A DNA stretch of 64,000 nucleotides from Photobacterium arenosum (GTDB taxonomy: Bacteria > Pseudomonadota > Gammaproteobacteria > Enterobacterales > Vibrionaceae): contig NZ_JACYTP010000010.1 in assembly GCF_014841115.1 (NCBI RefSeq), forward strand, positions 62,001 to 126,000. Reading direction: 5' to 3'. Position numbers and translations under genes: made by a program. The notes under the pieces were generated by a model. The model saw nothing but the letters and a program-made list of their open reading frames with translations, was not told where the DNA came from and made no database searches. This document shows positions 46,623 to 55,899 of the stretch, piece after piece (within the stretch, counting starts at the first letter, position 1; each line of letters begins with the position of its first letter).

Positions 46623-47993
46623 GTGCATCTTTATCGTCTAGAAACTAAGCGACTGTTAAAACTCGCTATTCCTGTTTTGATCGCCTCTGTCGCACAGACG
46701 GCAATGAGTTTTATTGATACTGTGATGGCTGGCGGTGTCAGTGCCACCGATATGGCCGCTGTCTCGGTCGCCTCCAGTGTCTGGATGCCTGCCATTCTGT
46801 TTGGCATTGGTGTGCTATTTGCTATGGTGCCCATTGTGGCCCAGCTCAACGGTTCTGGCCAGAAAGACAAAATTCCGTTTCAGGTTCAACAAAGCTTTGT
46901 ATTGTCTTTACTCTTGTCAGTCCCAATCATACTGGTGCTCTATAATGCGGGCATTTTAATTGATTACATGGCCGTCGAACCTGTACTGGCAGAGAAAACC
47001 ATTGGTTACTTACACGCCGTTCTTTATGCTGTTCCGGCCCTGCTGCTGTTTCAGGCATTGCGCAGCTTTTCTGAAGGCCTGTCGCTGACCGTTCCCGGTA
47101 TGGTGATTGGTTTCATCGGCTTGTTAGCCAACATTCCGCTTAACTGGATCTTTGTTTACGGTAAATTCGGCGCTCCGGCGCTTGGCGGAATCGGCTGCGG
47201 TGTTGCCACTGCCATTGTGTACTGGCTGATGTACTTCTCGATGCTGGTTTATGTACTGATGAACCGAAAACTTAGCCGCGTTGGGCTATTCCACACCTGG
47301 TATCGCCCAGAGTTGAAAGCTATTGTGCGTCAGTTCAAGCTTGGTTTTCCGATTGCAGCCGCATTATTTTTTGAAGTTTCAATCTTTGCGGCAATTGCAC
47401 TGCTGATCGCGCCTCTGGGTTCGATTGTTGTCGCCGCCCACCAGATTGCCATCAACTTCTCTTCGCTGGTCTTCATGTTACCTATGAGTTTAGGTGCTGC
47501 AGTCAGCATCCGTGTCGGACACCAATTAGGTGAGCAAAACTTTGATGGTGCGAAAATTTCCAGCCACTGCGGTATCTGGGTTGGCGTGGCTATTTCGGTT
47601 GCGACGGCTGTTTTGACGATCATTTTCCGCGAACAGATAGGCTTGTTATATACCGACAACACCGACGTTATTATGCTGGCAACTCAGCTCTTGTTCCTTG
47701 CGGCCGTTTACCAGTGCAGTGATGCCGTTCAAGTGGTTGCTGCAGGGGCACTACGTGGTTACAAAGATATGCGTGCCATTTTTATCCGCACCTTTATCGC
47801 CTATTGGGTTTTTGGTCTGCCAATCGGGTATGTACTCGGTATGACAAACCTGTTCGCCGCACCAATGGGGCCACACGGCTTCTGGATTGGTACGATTGTT
47901 GGCTTAACCGCTGCGGCATTAATGCTGACAGTGCGGCTGCTTTGGCTGCAACGTCAAGACCATGATTTCCAACTGGCAATGTCGGTACAATAA
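46623..47993 (+). CDS. norM: MATE-family multidrug/Na+ antiporter NorM
   Basis: 456 residues, twelve transmembrane helices, strongly like Vibrio NorM: KLAIPVLIASVAQTAMSFIDTVMAGGVSATDMAAVSVASSVW, VAAHQIAINFSSLVFMLPMSLGAAVSIRVGH and YQCSDAVQVVAAGALRGYKDMRAIF. Exports cationic dyes, fluoroquinolones and similar in exchange for Na+ (or H+). GTG 46623 has GGAG eight bases upstream and matches the family N terminus. Terminator follows. Confidence 0.95.
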   Translation: MHLYRLETKRLLKLAIPVLIASVAQTAMSFIDTVMAGGVSATDMAAVSVASSVWMPAILFGIGVLFAMVPIVAQLNGSGQKDKIPFQVQQSFVLSLLLSVPIILVLYNAGILIDYMAVEPVLAEKTIGYLHAVLYAVPALLLFQALRSFSEGLSLTVPGMVIGFIGLLANIPLNWIFVYGKFGAPALGGIGCGVATAIVYWLMYFSMLVYVLMNRKLSRVGLFHTWYRPELKAIVRQFKLGFPIAAALFFEVSIFAAIALLIAPLGSIVVAAHQIAINFSSLVFMLPMSLGAAVSIRVGHQLGEQNFDGAKISSHCGIWVGVAISVATAVLTIIFREQIGLLYTDNTDVIMLATQLLFLAAVYQCSDAVQVVAAGALRGYKDMRAIFIRTFIAYWVFGLPIGYVLGMTNLFAAPMGPHGFWIGTIVGLTAAALMLTVRLLWLQRQDHDFQLAMSVQ

Positions 47994-48011
47994 CCGGACT
48001 CCACCCTTCCT

Positions 48012-48035
48012 AAGGCAGCAAGCGCTGCCTTTTCT
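48012..48035 (+). terminator. Terminator of norM
   Basis: AAGGCAGC (48012-48019) with GCTGCCTT (48024-48031), then T-rich. Confidence 0.88.
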
Positions 48036-48093
48036 TTATCTGAAAACTCAATCTGTTAGCTTATACTGTTATAAAAATCCCAGAATAACGATC

Positions 48094-49164
48094 ATGCGCC
48101 GACGCTTTCTTTTAAATCCGCTTAACATAAACAAGCTGCTGATTCAGCTCGCATTGCTCAGCCTGCTCATTATACTGGCCGGTTGTGACCGTCAGTCCTC
48201 AGATAACCAGTTTGCGGACTATGCTGATCGTCTGGCCTCTGTGCTGGATGTGAGTTCCCCGAAAGAGCCGGATACCCGGCTCCCGCCACTACCCGACGTC
48301 AGTGATTTGCTGCATCGAACTGAAGATGTCCGAATGGGACTGATTGATGCCTATGAACTCAGAAAATGCGGCTTGTTTCATCTCATCGCAGAGCGCAACT
48401 CTGTACTGGGAAAAGTGCAGGACAGAACCCGTCAGCTACGCTACGAACTGCTGTTATTAGACGGTATCGGCCACTGTATCGCGACTTTGCCCGAAGACAA
48501 TGATCTCAAAGTGCAGTTGATAGAAGTTCAGACCACGAAAAAAGATGACCTGCCTAAATACCTGTGGAACATGCTGCTCACTGGTGAAGAATGGCAAAAA
48601 CAATTCAAGCCGGCACACTTCGCTTTTTCGCTGAACACAATTCCAGATGCCACCGCTACCCTGCAGGCGATAAGTGGTTTAGCGCACATTGCCAGCCAGA
48701 TTTCGGCCCAGCATAGCGTATCGGCCCAGTCCGCTGAACGCCTGATCAGCTACGAAGAGAACATCCACAGATCACGTTTTCTTGGTCAACTTTTTTACTC
48801 TATGGCCCGTGCCACTGACTGGCTGAACACCACAACCTCCCTGCTGAGCCAAAACGACGCCACAGTCGTGTGCGGCCCTAACCGAAACCAGCAGAAAGCC
48901 AACTTTCTGGAGAACGTTTTCTATAAATTTTTCATTACGGATATTCAGCCATACCTTGCCTCGCTTGATGCCCGCTACCAGGATATTCAGCCGGATCTGC
49001 AAACCTTGTTTGCTATCCCCAACCGCCCTGCTGCGCTCGCCGATTATCACAGCTTCTATATTGACGGTGACATACACCGCCAATTTCGTGACGCTACTCT
49101 CAACCACGTCTCATACTGGCAGACCTTGTTCAAGCGTTGTGGGATAAACGTCGGACAGCCATAG
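48094..49164 (+). CDS. DUF3080-type lipoprotein
   Basis: 356 residues. A lipoprotein signal ends LIILAGC (Cys about residue 27), after a basic start MRRRFLLNPL. The rest is helical with a few cysteines; the pattern and its place after norM match the DUF3080 family of Vibrionaceae. Function unknown; anchored in the cell envelope. ATG 48094 has a weak ribosome binding site; the frame opens upstream inside norM but the signal peptide supports this start. Confidence 0.75.
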   Translation: MRRRFLLNPLNINKLLIQLALLSLLIILAGCDRQSSDNQFADYADRLASVLDVSSPKEPDTRLPPLPDVSDLLHRTEDVRMGLIDAYELRKCGLFHLIAERNSVLGKVQDRTRQLRYELLLLDGIGHCIATLPEDNDLKVQLIEVQTTKKDDLPKYLWNMLLTGEEWQKQFKPAHFAFSLNTIPDATATLQAISGLAHIASQISAQHSVSAQSAERLISYEENIHRSRFLGQLFYSMARATDWLNTTTSLLSQNDATVVCGPNRNQQKANFLENVFYKFFITDIQPYLASLDARYQDIQPDLQTLFAIPNRPAALADYHSFYIDGDIHRQFRDATLNHVSYWQTLFKRCGINVGQP

Positions 49165-49303
49165 GGTAGCTGGTCTTTGCCGTTCATTTTCATCGCCTTG
49201 CCGAAACACCGTTAACTGCCTTACAGATGAATGACCATGAGCTCAAAAAATCAACGCCACTACTATGCTTTACATACAGGCCACAATCAGGGAACGAGAT
49301 CGA

Positions 49304-49564
49304 ATGAAAAAAATCAAAAACGAACAAAAACTGATTAAGAAAGCCATGGAAATAGGCATCGCCTTTGCCAAAAAGCAGGGTTACGAAGACTTCGACAAAG
49401 GCATTTCAGATAAAGAAAAAGTGGAATGTATCTACCGGTTACTGGTTGATGTTAAGCAAATCACCCCGCTTTCTCCCGATCAGGAAGACGGCCCCAATAT
49501 GAAGCATAAACTGGCTATCTGGATCTCCCGTTTACTGCCGCCGGATCATGAGCTTTTGCAATAA
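49304..49564 (+). CDS. DUF5062-type small protein
   Basis: 86 residues, basic N terminus then mixed helices: MKKIKNEQKLIKKAMEIGIAFA, QGYEDFDKGISDKEKVECIYRLLV, and KHKLAIWISRLLPP. I recall this as the DUF5062 family restricted to Vibrionaceae and relatives. Function unknown. GGAACGAG precedes ATG 49304. Confidence 0.75.
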   Translation: MKKIKNEQKLIKKAMEIGIAFAKKQGYEDFDKGISDKEKVECIYRLLVDVKQITPLSPDQEDGPNMKHKLAIWISRLLPPDHELLQ

Positions 49565-49726
49565 TTTTTACTCTGAAAACAACCACTCAGTGCCTGATTC
49601 AGCGTCAGGCAGTACAAGTAACAATCAAACAGTCACGAAAAATAAAAAAAGCCAACTCAAACACTTGCGCCAGTGGGTGTGAATCGCTAATATTCACCCC
49701 GTTCTCAAGCAGGACGATTTAGTGAT

Positions 49727-49803
49727 ACGACCGTAGCTCAGCTGGTTAGAGCACCACCTTGACATGGTGGGGGTCGGTGGTTCGAGTCCACTCGGTCGTA
49801 CCA
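49727..49803 (+). tRNA. tRNA-Val (GAC), copy 1
   Basis: 77 bases with CCA. Acceptor ACGACCG/CGGUCGU, anticodon stem CCACC/GGUGG with loop UUGACAU (anticodon GAC), T arm GGUGG-UUCGAGU-CCACU. Differs from the next two copies in acceptor and anticodon stems. Confidence 0.97.
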
Positions 49804-49831
49804 AATCCTGCATTAGAATAACTTAAAATTT

Positions 49832-49908
49832 GCGTCTGTAGCTCAGCTGGTTAGAGTATCGCCTTGACATGGCGGGGGTCGGTGGTTCGAGTCCACTCAG
49901 ACGCACCA
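49832..49908 (+). tRNA. tRNA-Val (GAC), copy 2
   Basis: 77 bases with CCA. Acceptor GCGUCUG/CAGACGC, anticodon loop UUGACAU, anticodon stem UCGCC/GGCGG with one U-G pair. Identical to copy 3. Confidence 0.97.
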
Positions 49909-49954
49909 AATTTTTTCAATATGCCAAAGCGTGTTGAAGCAAAAACTGAATAAA

Positions 49955-50031
49955 GCGTCTGTAGCTCAGCTGGTTAGAGTATCGCCTTGACATGGCGGGG
50001 GTCGGTGGTTCGAGTCCACTCAGACGCACCA
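49955..50031 (+). tRNA. tRNA-Val (GAC), copy 3
   Basis: 77 bases with CCA, identical to copy 2. The three genes are spaced 28 and 46 bases apart and probably form one transcript. Confidence 0.97.
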
Positions 50032-50037
50032 TACAGA

Positions 50038-50066
50038 GAAGCCCGTTCGAAAGAACGGGCTTTTTG
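50038..50066 (+). terminator. Terminator of the tRNA-Val cluster
   Basis: GCCCGTTC (50041-50048), loop GAAA, GAACGGGC (50053-50060), then T5. Confidence 0.92.
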
Positions 50067-50084
50067 TTTGCCTGCAGATTAGTT

Positions 50085-51044
50085 TTACGCGTTATTCCAG
50101 TTCACTGTAAAAGTGAAATCCCACAGATCATTTGAAGGTAATATGCCGGGATAGGCAGCATAAAACGTATTGTTCAATGCTGATAAGGCAGGGCCGCACT
50201 GAGATCCCGCTCCATTGGCTTCTGTAAAATCAATCTGATTGGTACTCCAGGATGTGCCATTAAAAGCACAACCATATAGCTGTGCGGTGTGGGCACCGTG
50301 GTAGAGCGCGAATAAAGTATCACTGGTTGCCGCCAGCGACACACCGTCATAGCCTTCTGCCCCGTTTGCATCTTCCAGGTTGGTTTGCGGCCCCCACTCT
50401 AGCCCGTCAGAAGAAGAGCACACGTAAATGGCCGAACCATTAATTGCCGTTCCGCCCGCCCCTTCCCAGCCTAAAAACAGTTTCCCGTTGAAAGGCGCTA
50501 ACGATGGGCCGGCTGTTGTTGTGGTTGCCGCGCCATTCTGGTCGCTGACATTCACCTGTGAATCCCAGTCGGTACCGTTTGCCGATGAACAAACATAAAG
50601 GCTATTCGATAAATCCTCTCCCCGGTATGCCAAATAAAGCCGACCGTTAAATGCGGCAAGTGCTGGCTGGGAATCGGTTTCAGCATCATTCTGTGAGGTG
50701 ATTTTTGTTTGATCACCAAAATTGACGCCATCTGCACTTGAGCAGATATAAATGCTATCGGAACCTGAGCCCTGATAGGCCAGATACAGTCTGCCATTGA
50801 ATGCCGCCAGCGCAGGGCTATTCTGGGTTTTCGCGCCATTATCGTCGGTAATATCCGTTTGCTGAGACCAGCTAACCCCGTCGGCAGTGGAGCATATATA
50901 CAGGCTTTTAGAGCTCCCCCAGCCACGATAAGCCATGTATACCCTGCCGTTGAATGCCGCCAGAGCGACTTGACTGCTGGACTCAGCATCATTCTTAAGC
51001 GTGATTTCTGTTTGATTCGATGTGTTTACACTAATGGTAGCCAT
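50085..51044 (-). CDS. Six-repeat beta-propeller protein (lectin/sialidase-like repeats)
   Basis: 319 residues made almost wholly of six repeats of about 45-55 residues, each with an LAAFNGRLYLAYRG-type strand pair and an SLYICSSADG turn (Asp-box-like S-x-D-G-x-x-W), then a DxNGA linker. The last two repeats are more diverged. This predicts a six-bladed propeller resembling fucose-binding lectins of Photorhabdus (PLL type) or BNR proteins. No signal peptide is seen from ATG 51044 (AGGAGAAAA upstream). Probably a carbohydrate-binding protein; no catalytic residues assigned. Confidence 0.8.
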   Translation of the reverse strand: MATISVNTSNQTEITLKNDAESSSQVALAAFNGRVYMAYRGWGSSKSLYICSTADGVSWSQQTDITDDNGAKTQNSPALAAFNGRLYLAYQGSGSDSIYICSSADGVNFGDQTKITSQNDAETDSQPALAAFNGRLYLAYRGEDLSNSLYVCSSANGTDWDSQVNVSDQNGAATTTTAGPSLAPFNGKLFLGWEGAGGTAINGSAIYVCSSSDGLEWGPQTNLEDANGAEGYDGVSLAATSDTLFALYHGAHTAQLYGCAFNGTSWSTNQIDFTEANGAGSQCGPALSALNNTFYAAYPGILPSNDLWDFTFTVNWNNA

Positions 51045-51438
51045 GCGTATTTTTCTCCTGAACTGAGATAATTGTGGCAGAGCGATGCCACTGCCTGTCC
51101 TTGTTCCATAACGCTTATTCCATAGCCCTTGATCCATACATTGTCCAAACAGCTTTAACCACTAAGCAGACACCCTGAGCCTGGAAAAACTCTTTCCAGC
51201 TTAGACCAGAAAAACACACCAGCAGGACAAGAAATGCAGACATGTGGTTAATGTCATCCTTCATTGATAAATTGCACATTGATTTCAATCTCAGTTGCCA
51301 TTCCCAACTTGGTTTGCAGAATGCGAATTTCACCCTTTTCGCAGCCTGCCCCAGACACTAACAGACGCCTCCAGCCGCATTATTACTGGTATAACTCTTG
51401 CTTCATCCTATACAGGCAGGTGTTGTAAGGCGGTCGCT

Positions 51439-52596
51439 ATGAATGCTGTTATTCAGGTTGTAAAGCACTTAACACCGGGAATGGTGGGCATTACTGCAGT
51501 GAACATTCAGCAATTCTCTGCCTTGCGGCAAAGACGCTTTATCGTCTGTCTGGAAGGGACGATGAGTGAATCACTTGAAAGGTGGCCTTACCTGAAAAAT
51601 GTCATCGATAAACTGATCTTCCTTGATGCAGAATCTGAAACGGCTGCAAACGTTATCCGCACTCTGGTAAAACTGTTTCGTGCATACAACGCAGGTGTTG
51701 TGCATACCCATCAAAGCACTGCTTTATATCAAGCAGGTATTGCAGCCAGGCTGGCCGGCGTCAAAACCTTAATACACAGCGAGTACGACAACTGGCTGGA
51801 AGAAGAACCTAAACACCCGCGCTTGCTGAAAATGGCTCTGAGTTGTATGCAACCTGTGGTGGTTACCAGCGGCGGCAGAATGAATGACAGGTTACAAACA
51901 TCTCTTAGCGGCCGGGATATCACCACGATTCCGCACGGTGTTGATACTCAGCGATTCCAGCCTGGCAATCAGGGCCTAGCCCGGCTCAGGCTGGGCTTAC
52001 CCACAGGGGCGAAAATCATAGGCACAGCAGGCAGACTGATCCCGGAAAAGCGGCATCATTTATTGATACATGCCCTGAGTCATTTACCGGAGAATGTGCA
52101 TCTGACCCTGGCAGGGGAAGGTGGTCTGGCGCGATCGCTGCATATGCTGGCAATAAAGCTATCGCTGAGCCACCGTGTTCATTTCATGGGCCATGTCGAA
52201 AACATGTCGGAATTTTATCAGGCGCTGGATCTGTTCTGTATTACCTCTGAAGAGGAGGACTATTCTGTTTCTCCCCTTGAAGCACAATCCTGTGGAATAC
52301 CTGCGGCACTGACCGATATGGGAGCCTGCAGCGATGTCCTTTGTCCGTTAAATGGTATCCCGCTCAATACTGACGATGAACGGACGCTTATTTACCAAAT
52401 CCATACTGCGCTGCTTAAGAAACCAAGCATCAGCCCTCGCCGCTATATTTTGCAACACCACGATGTTCGCACCATGGCCGAGGCTTACGATGCGCTGTGT
52501 TATCAGGAAAACCCACCTTATATTGATAACCATCAGCATGCTACCAACCCTGCCCGTCAACCAAAATATCGCTATACTTTGCCGAATAAACCCTGA
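51439..52596 (+). CDS. GT4-family glycosyltransferase
   Basis: 385 residues of GT-B fold. N domain with GMVGITAVNIQQFSAL and VVHTHQSTALYQAGIAARLAGV; C domain with IGTAGRLIPEKRHHLLI and the GT4 E-x7-E motif in SEEEDYSVSPLEAQSCGIP. Transfers a sugar from a nucleotide donor to an unknown acceptor. It is an isolated glycosyltransferase with no polysaccharide cluster around it. AAGGCGG precedes ATG 51439; the frame is open to 51295. Confidence 0.85.
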   Translation: MNAVIQVVKHLTPGMVGITAVNIQQFSALRQRRFIVCLEGTMSESLERWPYLKNVIDKLIFLDAESETAANVIRTLVKLFRAYNAGVVHTHQSTALYQAGIAARLAGVKTLIHSEYDNWLEEEPKHPRLLKMALSCMQPVVVTSGGRMNDRLQTSLSGRDITTIPHGVDTQRFQPGNQGLARLRLGLPTGAKIIGTAGRLIPEKRHHLLIHALSHLPENVHLTLAGEGGLARSLHMLAIKLSLSHRVHFMGHVENMSEFYQALDLFCITSEEEDYSVSPLEAQSCGIPAALTDMGACSDVLCPLNGIPLNTDDERTLIYQIHTALLKKPSISPRRYILQHHDVRTMAEAYDALCYQENPPYIDNHQHATNPARQPKYRYTLPNKP

Positions 52597-52614
52597 TAAA
52601 AGCAGAGGATAACA

Positions 52615-53283
52615 ATGATTCTGATCACAGGAGCCAGCAGTGGACTGGGTGCAGCTCTGGCTGCCTCTTATGCTGCCGATGGCCACACGCTGACACTGAC
52701 AGGCCGAAACGACGAGCGCTTACATAACATCGCCCGTCAATGTCAGCCTGCCAATATCTGCACCCTTACTGCCGATCTTTCAGATGCCAGCTCGGTGTCA
52801 TCTCTGTTCGATAAACTGCCATCAGCACCTGAGACCATTATTTTCTGTGCGGGCAGTGGCTATTTCGGCTCGCTGGAGAAACAAGAGCCCGACGCCATAG
52901 CGCAGTTGATCAGCAATAACCTGCTGTCTGCAACCTATTTCCTGCGGGAAGCGATTAAACGCTACCGTAATACTCCCCTGACCTGCGCTATTGTTATGTC
53001 GACAGCGGCTCTGGTGGCGAAAGCCGGCGAGTCAACCTATTGCGCTGCCAAATGGGGCGTAAAGGGACTGGTGGAATCAGCCCGGCTGGAACTGGCAGGC
53101 AAACCAATGAAACTGGTTGGGGTGTACCCTGGCGGCATGGCAACCGAATTCTGGGCCAGCAGTGGTAAAGAGATGGATATCAGCAGTTTCATGACACCTG
53201 AAGAAACCGCCGCCATGTTAAAAAAAGCGCTGCAACATGCTGAACACGGTTATATTTCTGATATTACTATCAATCGTTATTGA
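52615..53283 (+). CDS. Short-chain dehydrogenase/reductase
   Basis: 222 residues, classical SDR: TGASSGLG at 5-12 for NAD(P), CAGSGYFGSLEK, catalytic Ser in VMSTAAL and YCAAK (Tyr/Lys), and PGGMATEFW after it. Shorter than the typical 250 residues. Substrate unknown. It follows the glycosyltransferase gene by 18 bases and may be cotranscribed. Confidence 0.88.
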   Translation: MILITGASSGLGAALAASYAADGHTLTLTGRNDERLHNIARQCQPANICTLTADLSDASSVSSLFDKLPSAPETIIFCAGSGYFGSLEKQEPDAIAQLISNNLLSATYFLREAIKRYRNTPLTCAIVMSTAALVAKAGESTYCAAKWGVKGLVESARLELAGKPMKLVGVYPGGMATEFWASSGKEMDISSFMTPEETAAMLKKALQHAEHGYISDITINRY

Positions 53284-53397
53284 TCCAACCAGCACTCTTT
53301 ATCCGCACTCTCTTTCGCAGGCTGACCAGACTGGCGGCTTGCGATAGAATCCGGCCGCTTTTTCCGGCATGTAAGTAAACGGTTACACCCGCGTTGT

Positions 53398-53574
53398 TTA
53401 AAAGGCTGAAATATTGAATAAGGTCTCAACCGCCCGCTGCACTGAAGCGACCAGTTCCGAGTTGACATAATCCACCAGCAACAGCCAAACACAGCCGGCG
53501 GGAATCGCCTTTGAATCAACGCTGTTTGACAGCTCGACTATAATAAGCTCGTAATCGGCACTATGGATCGGCAT
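53398..53574 (-). CDS. Possible 58-residue protein
   Basis: A minus-strand ATG frame of 58 codons (starts MPIHSADYELIIVELSNSVD, ends ETLFNISAF) with GGAA six bases upstream. Codon use looks like that of its neighbours and the product has a hydrophobic strand-rich core followed by an amphipathic helix. No family recognised. It occupies most of an otherwise empty gap between the SDR and BCCT genes and is antisense to both. Confidence 0.4.
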   Translation of the reverse strand: MPIHSADYELIIVELSNSVDSKAIPAGCVWLLLVDYVNSELVASVQRAVETLFNISAF

Positions 53575-53671
53575 TGGTTTTCCGGACGTTATGTTCTAAG
53601 AATTAACAATACGACTCATATACCACCCAATTCACGGACGAATCACACACCCTTTTTGTGCGGAGGCCGCG

Positions 53672-55369
53672 ATGTCGTCCACCAAATTCAATGACATCAT
53701 AGATAAACCTACCTTTTTCGGTTCCCTCTTCCTGCTATTTGCTGTGACCTTGCCTTTAGTCTTCTTTCCCGAAGCGGGAGCAGCCTGGGTGCTGAGCGCC
53801 AAAGATTTTGTGACCGATCAGCTTGGCGTGCTCTACCTGATTCTCGGCCTTGGTGCGTTTCTTTTTATGGTGTACATCACCTTCAGTGATATCGGCCAGA
53901 TCAAACTGGGCACCCCTGAGGAAAACCCGGAATTTTCCACTTTTTCCTGGGCTGCGATGCTGTTTTGCTCTGGTATTGGCGCGTCGATTCTTTACTGGTC
54001 AATGATTGAATGGGCTTACTATTATCAGACCCCGCCTTTCGACATTCCCGGCGGTACGCACGAAGCCGCCAAATGGGCAGTCACCTACGGCATTTTCCAC
54101 TGGGGGCCGCTGGCCTGGTCTATTTATCTGATTCCTGCGCTGCCGATTGCCTATTTCTACTATGTTCGTAACCACAGCGTCCTGAAAATCAGTGAAGCCT
54201 TAATGCCGGTACTGGGTGAAGAGCGGGCGCGCGGATGGCTGGGTAAGCTCATCGATGTGTTCTTTATCTTCGGTATGCTGGGAGGCGGGGCAACCACTCT
54301 CGGCCTTGCCGCTCCTTTGATTAACCAGGGCGCCCATGAACTTCTCGGTGTGCCCAATAACCTCTATACCCGCATTGGCGTGTTAATTGTCTGTACTGCC
54401 ATTTTCGGTTACAGCGCTTATGCCGGTCTGAAAAAAGGCATCCAGTTACTCTCTAACATCAACATGTGGCTGGCCGTCGGCATCTTACTGTTCATTTTTA
54501 TTACCGGGCCTACGCTCTTCATGCTGAATACCGGTCTGGATTCACTGGGCCGAATGATCAACAACCTGTTCGAAATGGCGACCTGGACAGAACCCTTTGC
54601 CCAGTTCCGGCAGTTCCCGGATACCCACTTCCCTCAGGACTGGACCATATTCTACTGGGCCTGGTGGCTGGTGTTCGCACCCAGCGTGGGGCTGTTTATC
54701 GCCCGTATTTCCAAAGGCCGAACCATCAAAGCCATGGTTGTCGGCTCGATTTTTTTCGGCACCCTGGGCTGTTTCCTGTTTTTCATGATCATGGGTAACT
54801 ACGGTATTTATCTGCAACTTTCCGGGCAGTTAGATGTTATTTCCATACTGAACAATCAGGGCGCCACTACTGCAATTTTCGCCATGCTGCACACCCTGGC
54901 CCTCAGTAAACTGGTGGTCCTCGCCTTTACCATACTGGCGGTGATCTTCACCGCCACCACCTTTGATTCGATTTCCTATATTCTGGCTGCCGTGGTGCAA
55001 AAAGAGATAGATGAAGAGCCGGCGCGCTGGAACCGTCTGTTCTGGGCGTTTGCTCTGTCTGTCATGCCTATTACCCTGATGTTCATCGGCGGGCTGGATA
55101 CCCTGCAAACAGCCAGTGTGATCGGGGGCGTCCCATTGCTTATTGTTGCTTTGCTGTTGTGCATTTCCATTATCCGCGCAGCGCACTTTGATCTTCGCTA
55201 TCAACCCGATTATGAGGACAAAGAAATCTATATCGAAGAATTGCCGGATGACGACCCATGGACCGAAGAGGGTTCCTGGGATCAGGAAGGACCGGAAGAG
55301 CACGGTGTATCACATGATGATAAACCTCATATCGAGGGGGATCCGGACAGCCACCCGTCAAGGCTGTAA
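53672..55369 (+). CDS. BCCT-family transporter (betaine/choline/carnitine type)
   Basis: 565 residues, twelve transmembrane helices. The BCCT signature region reads FYWAWWLVFAPSVGLFIARISKGRT; the first Gly-rich helix has CSGIGASILYWSMIEWAYYY. The C-terminal 60 residues are hydrophilic and very acidic (EELPDDDPWTEEGSWDQEG), likely cytosolic. Substrate uncertain: glycine betaine, choline, carnitine or another quaternary amine. GGAGG lies seven bases before ATG. Confidence 0.92.
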   Translation: MSSTKFNDIIDKPTFFGSLFLLFAVTLPLVFFPEAGAAWVLSAKDFVTDQLGVLYLILGLGAFLFMVYITFSDIGQIKLGTPEENPEFSTFSWAAMLFCSGIGASILYWSMIEWAYYYQTPPFDIPGGTHEAAKWAVTYGIFHWGPLAWSIYLIPALPIAYFYYVRNHSVLKISEALMPVLGEERARGWLGKLIDVFFIFGMLGGGATTLGLAAPLINQGAHELLGVPNNLYTRIGVLIVCTAIFGYSAYAGLKKGIQLLSNINMWLAVGILLFIFITGPTLFMLNTGLDSLGRMINNLFEMATWTEPFAQFRQFPDTHFPQDWTIFYWAWWLVFAPSVGLFIARISKGRTIKAMVVGSIFFGTLGCFLFFMIMGNYGIYLQLSGQLDVISILNNQGATTAIFAMLHTLALSKLVVLAFTILAVIFTATTFDSISYILAAVVQKEIDEEPARWNRLFWAFALSVMPITLMFIGGLDTLQTASVIGGVPLLIVALLLCISIIRAAHFDLRYQPDYEDKEIYIEELPDDDPWTEEGSWDQEGPEEHGVSHDDKPHIEGDPDSHPSRL

Positions 55370-55437
55370 AACCTTGTCTCTGGGCCGGAAAGGCCATAGA
55401 CCCTTGCTGACTTTTCTCCCATGACAGGAGAGCGGAT

Positions 55438-55809
55438 ATGAGATTGCTGATTGGCCTGATAGGCGTAGCTGTTGCGTTTTTAGGTTTGGTCATTGCCGCT
55501 GAGCCCAGGCTGATTCTGGACTTTATCGACAGACACAAAAAACAGCTCTGGCTGCATTTTGTGGCGGTTGCCGTGCGCCTGCTCATCGGCTATCTGTTAA
55601 TAGAATATGCAGATAATACCGATATACCCTTTGTGGTTGCCGCCATCGGCTGGATATCCATTATTGCGGCGATTTTTCTGTTAATTCTTGGCAGGGGAAA
55701 CTTTAAAAAGCTCATCAGCTGGGCCGTTGATCTGAACGACATCCAGGGACGATTGGCAGGTATATTTGCAGCGCTGTTCGGCGCTTTTATGGTGTACATC
55801 ATTTTGTAA
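55438..55809 (+). CDS. Small integral membrane protein
   Basis: 123 residues with four hydrophobic segments (about 2-20, 39-58, 65-85, 104-122). No family recognised. GGAGAG precedes ATG 55438. It lies 68 bases after the BCCT gene and may be cotranscribed with it. Confidence 0.7.
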   Translation: MRLLIGLIGVAVAFLGLVIAAEPRLILDFIDRHKKQLWLHFVAVAVRLLIGYLLIEYADNTDIPFVVAAIGWISIIAAIFLLILGRGNFKKLISWAVDLNDIQGRLAGIFAALFGAFMVYIIL

Positions 55810-55899
55810 ACGTGAACCCGATATTGACTGCGGGAAGCATGTTTTATCACGCTCATGTTTTATCAGGCTACAGCTTTATTACGCTACGGCTTCATCGCG

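Noticed and set aside
49727-50031. Attachment site of an integrated element at the tRNA-Val cluster
   Set aside because: No integrase gene and no direct repeat of a tRNA 3' end were found. The near-identity is explained by tandem tRNA duplication.
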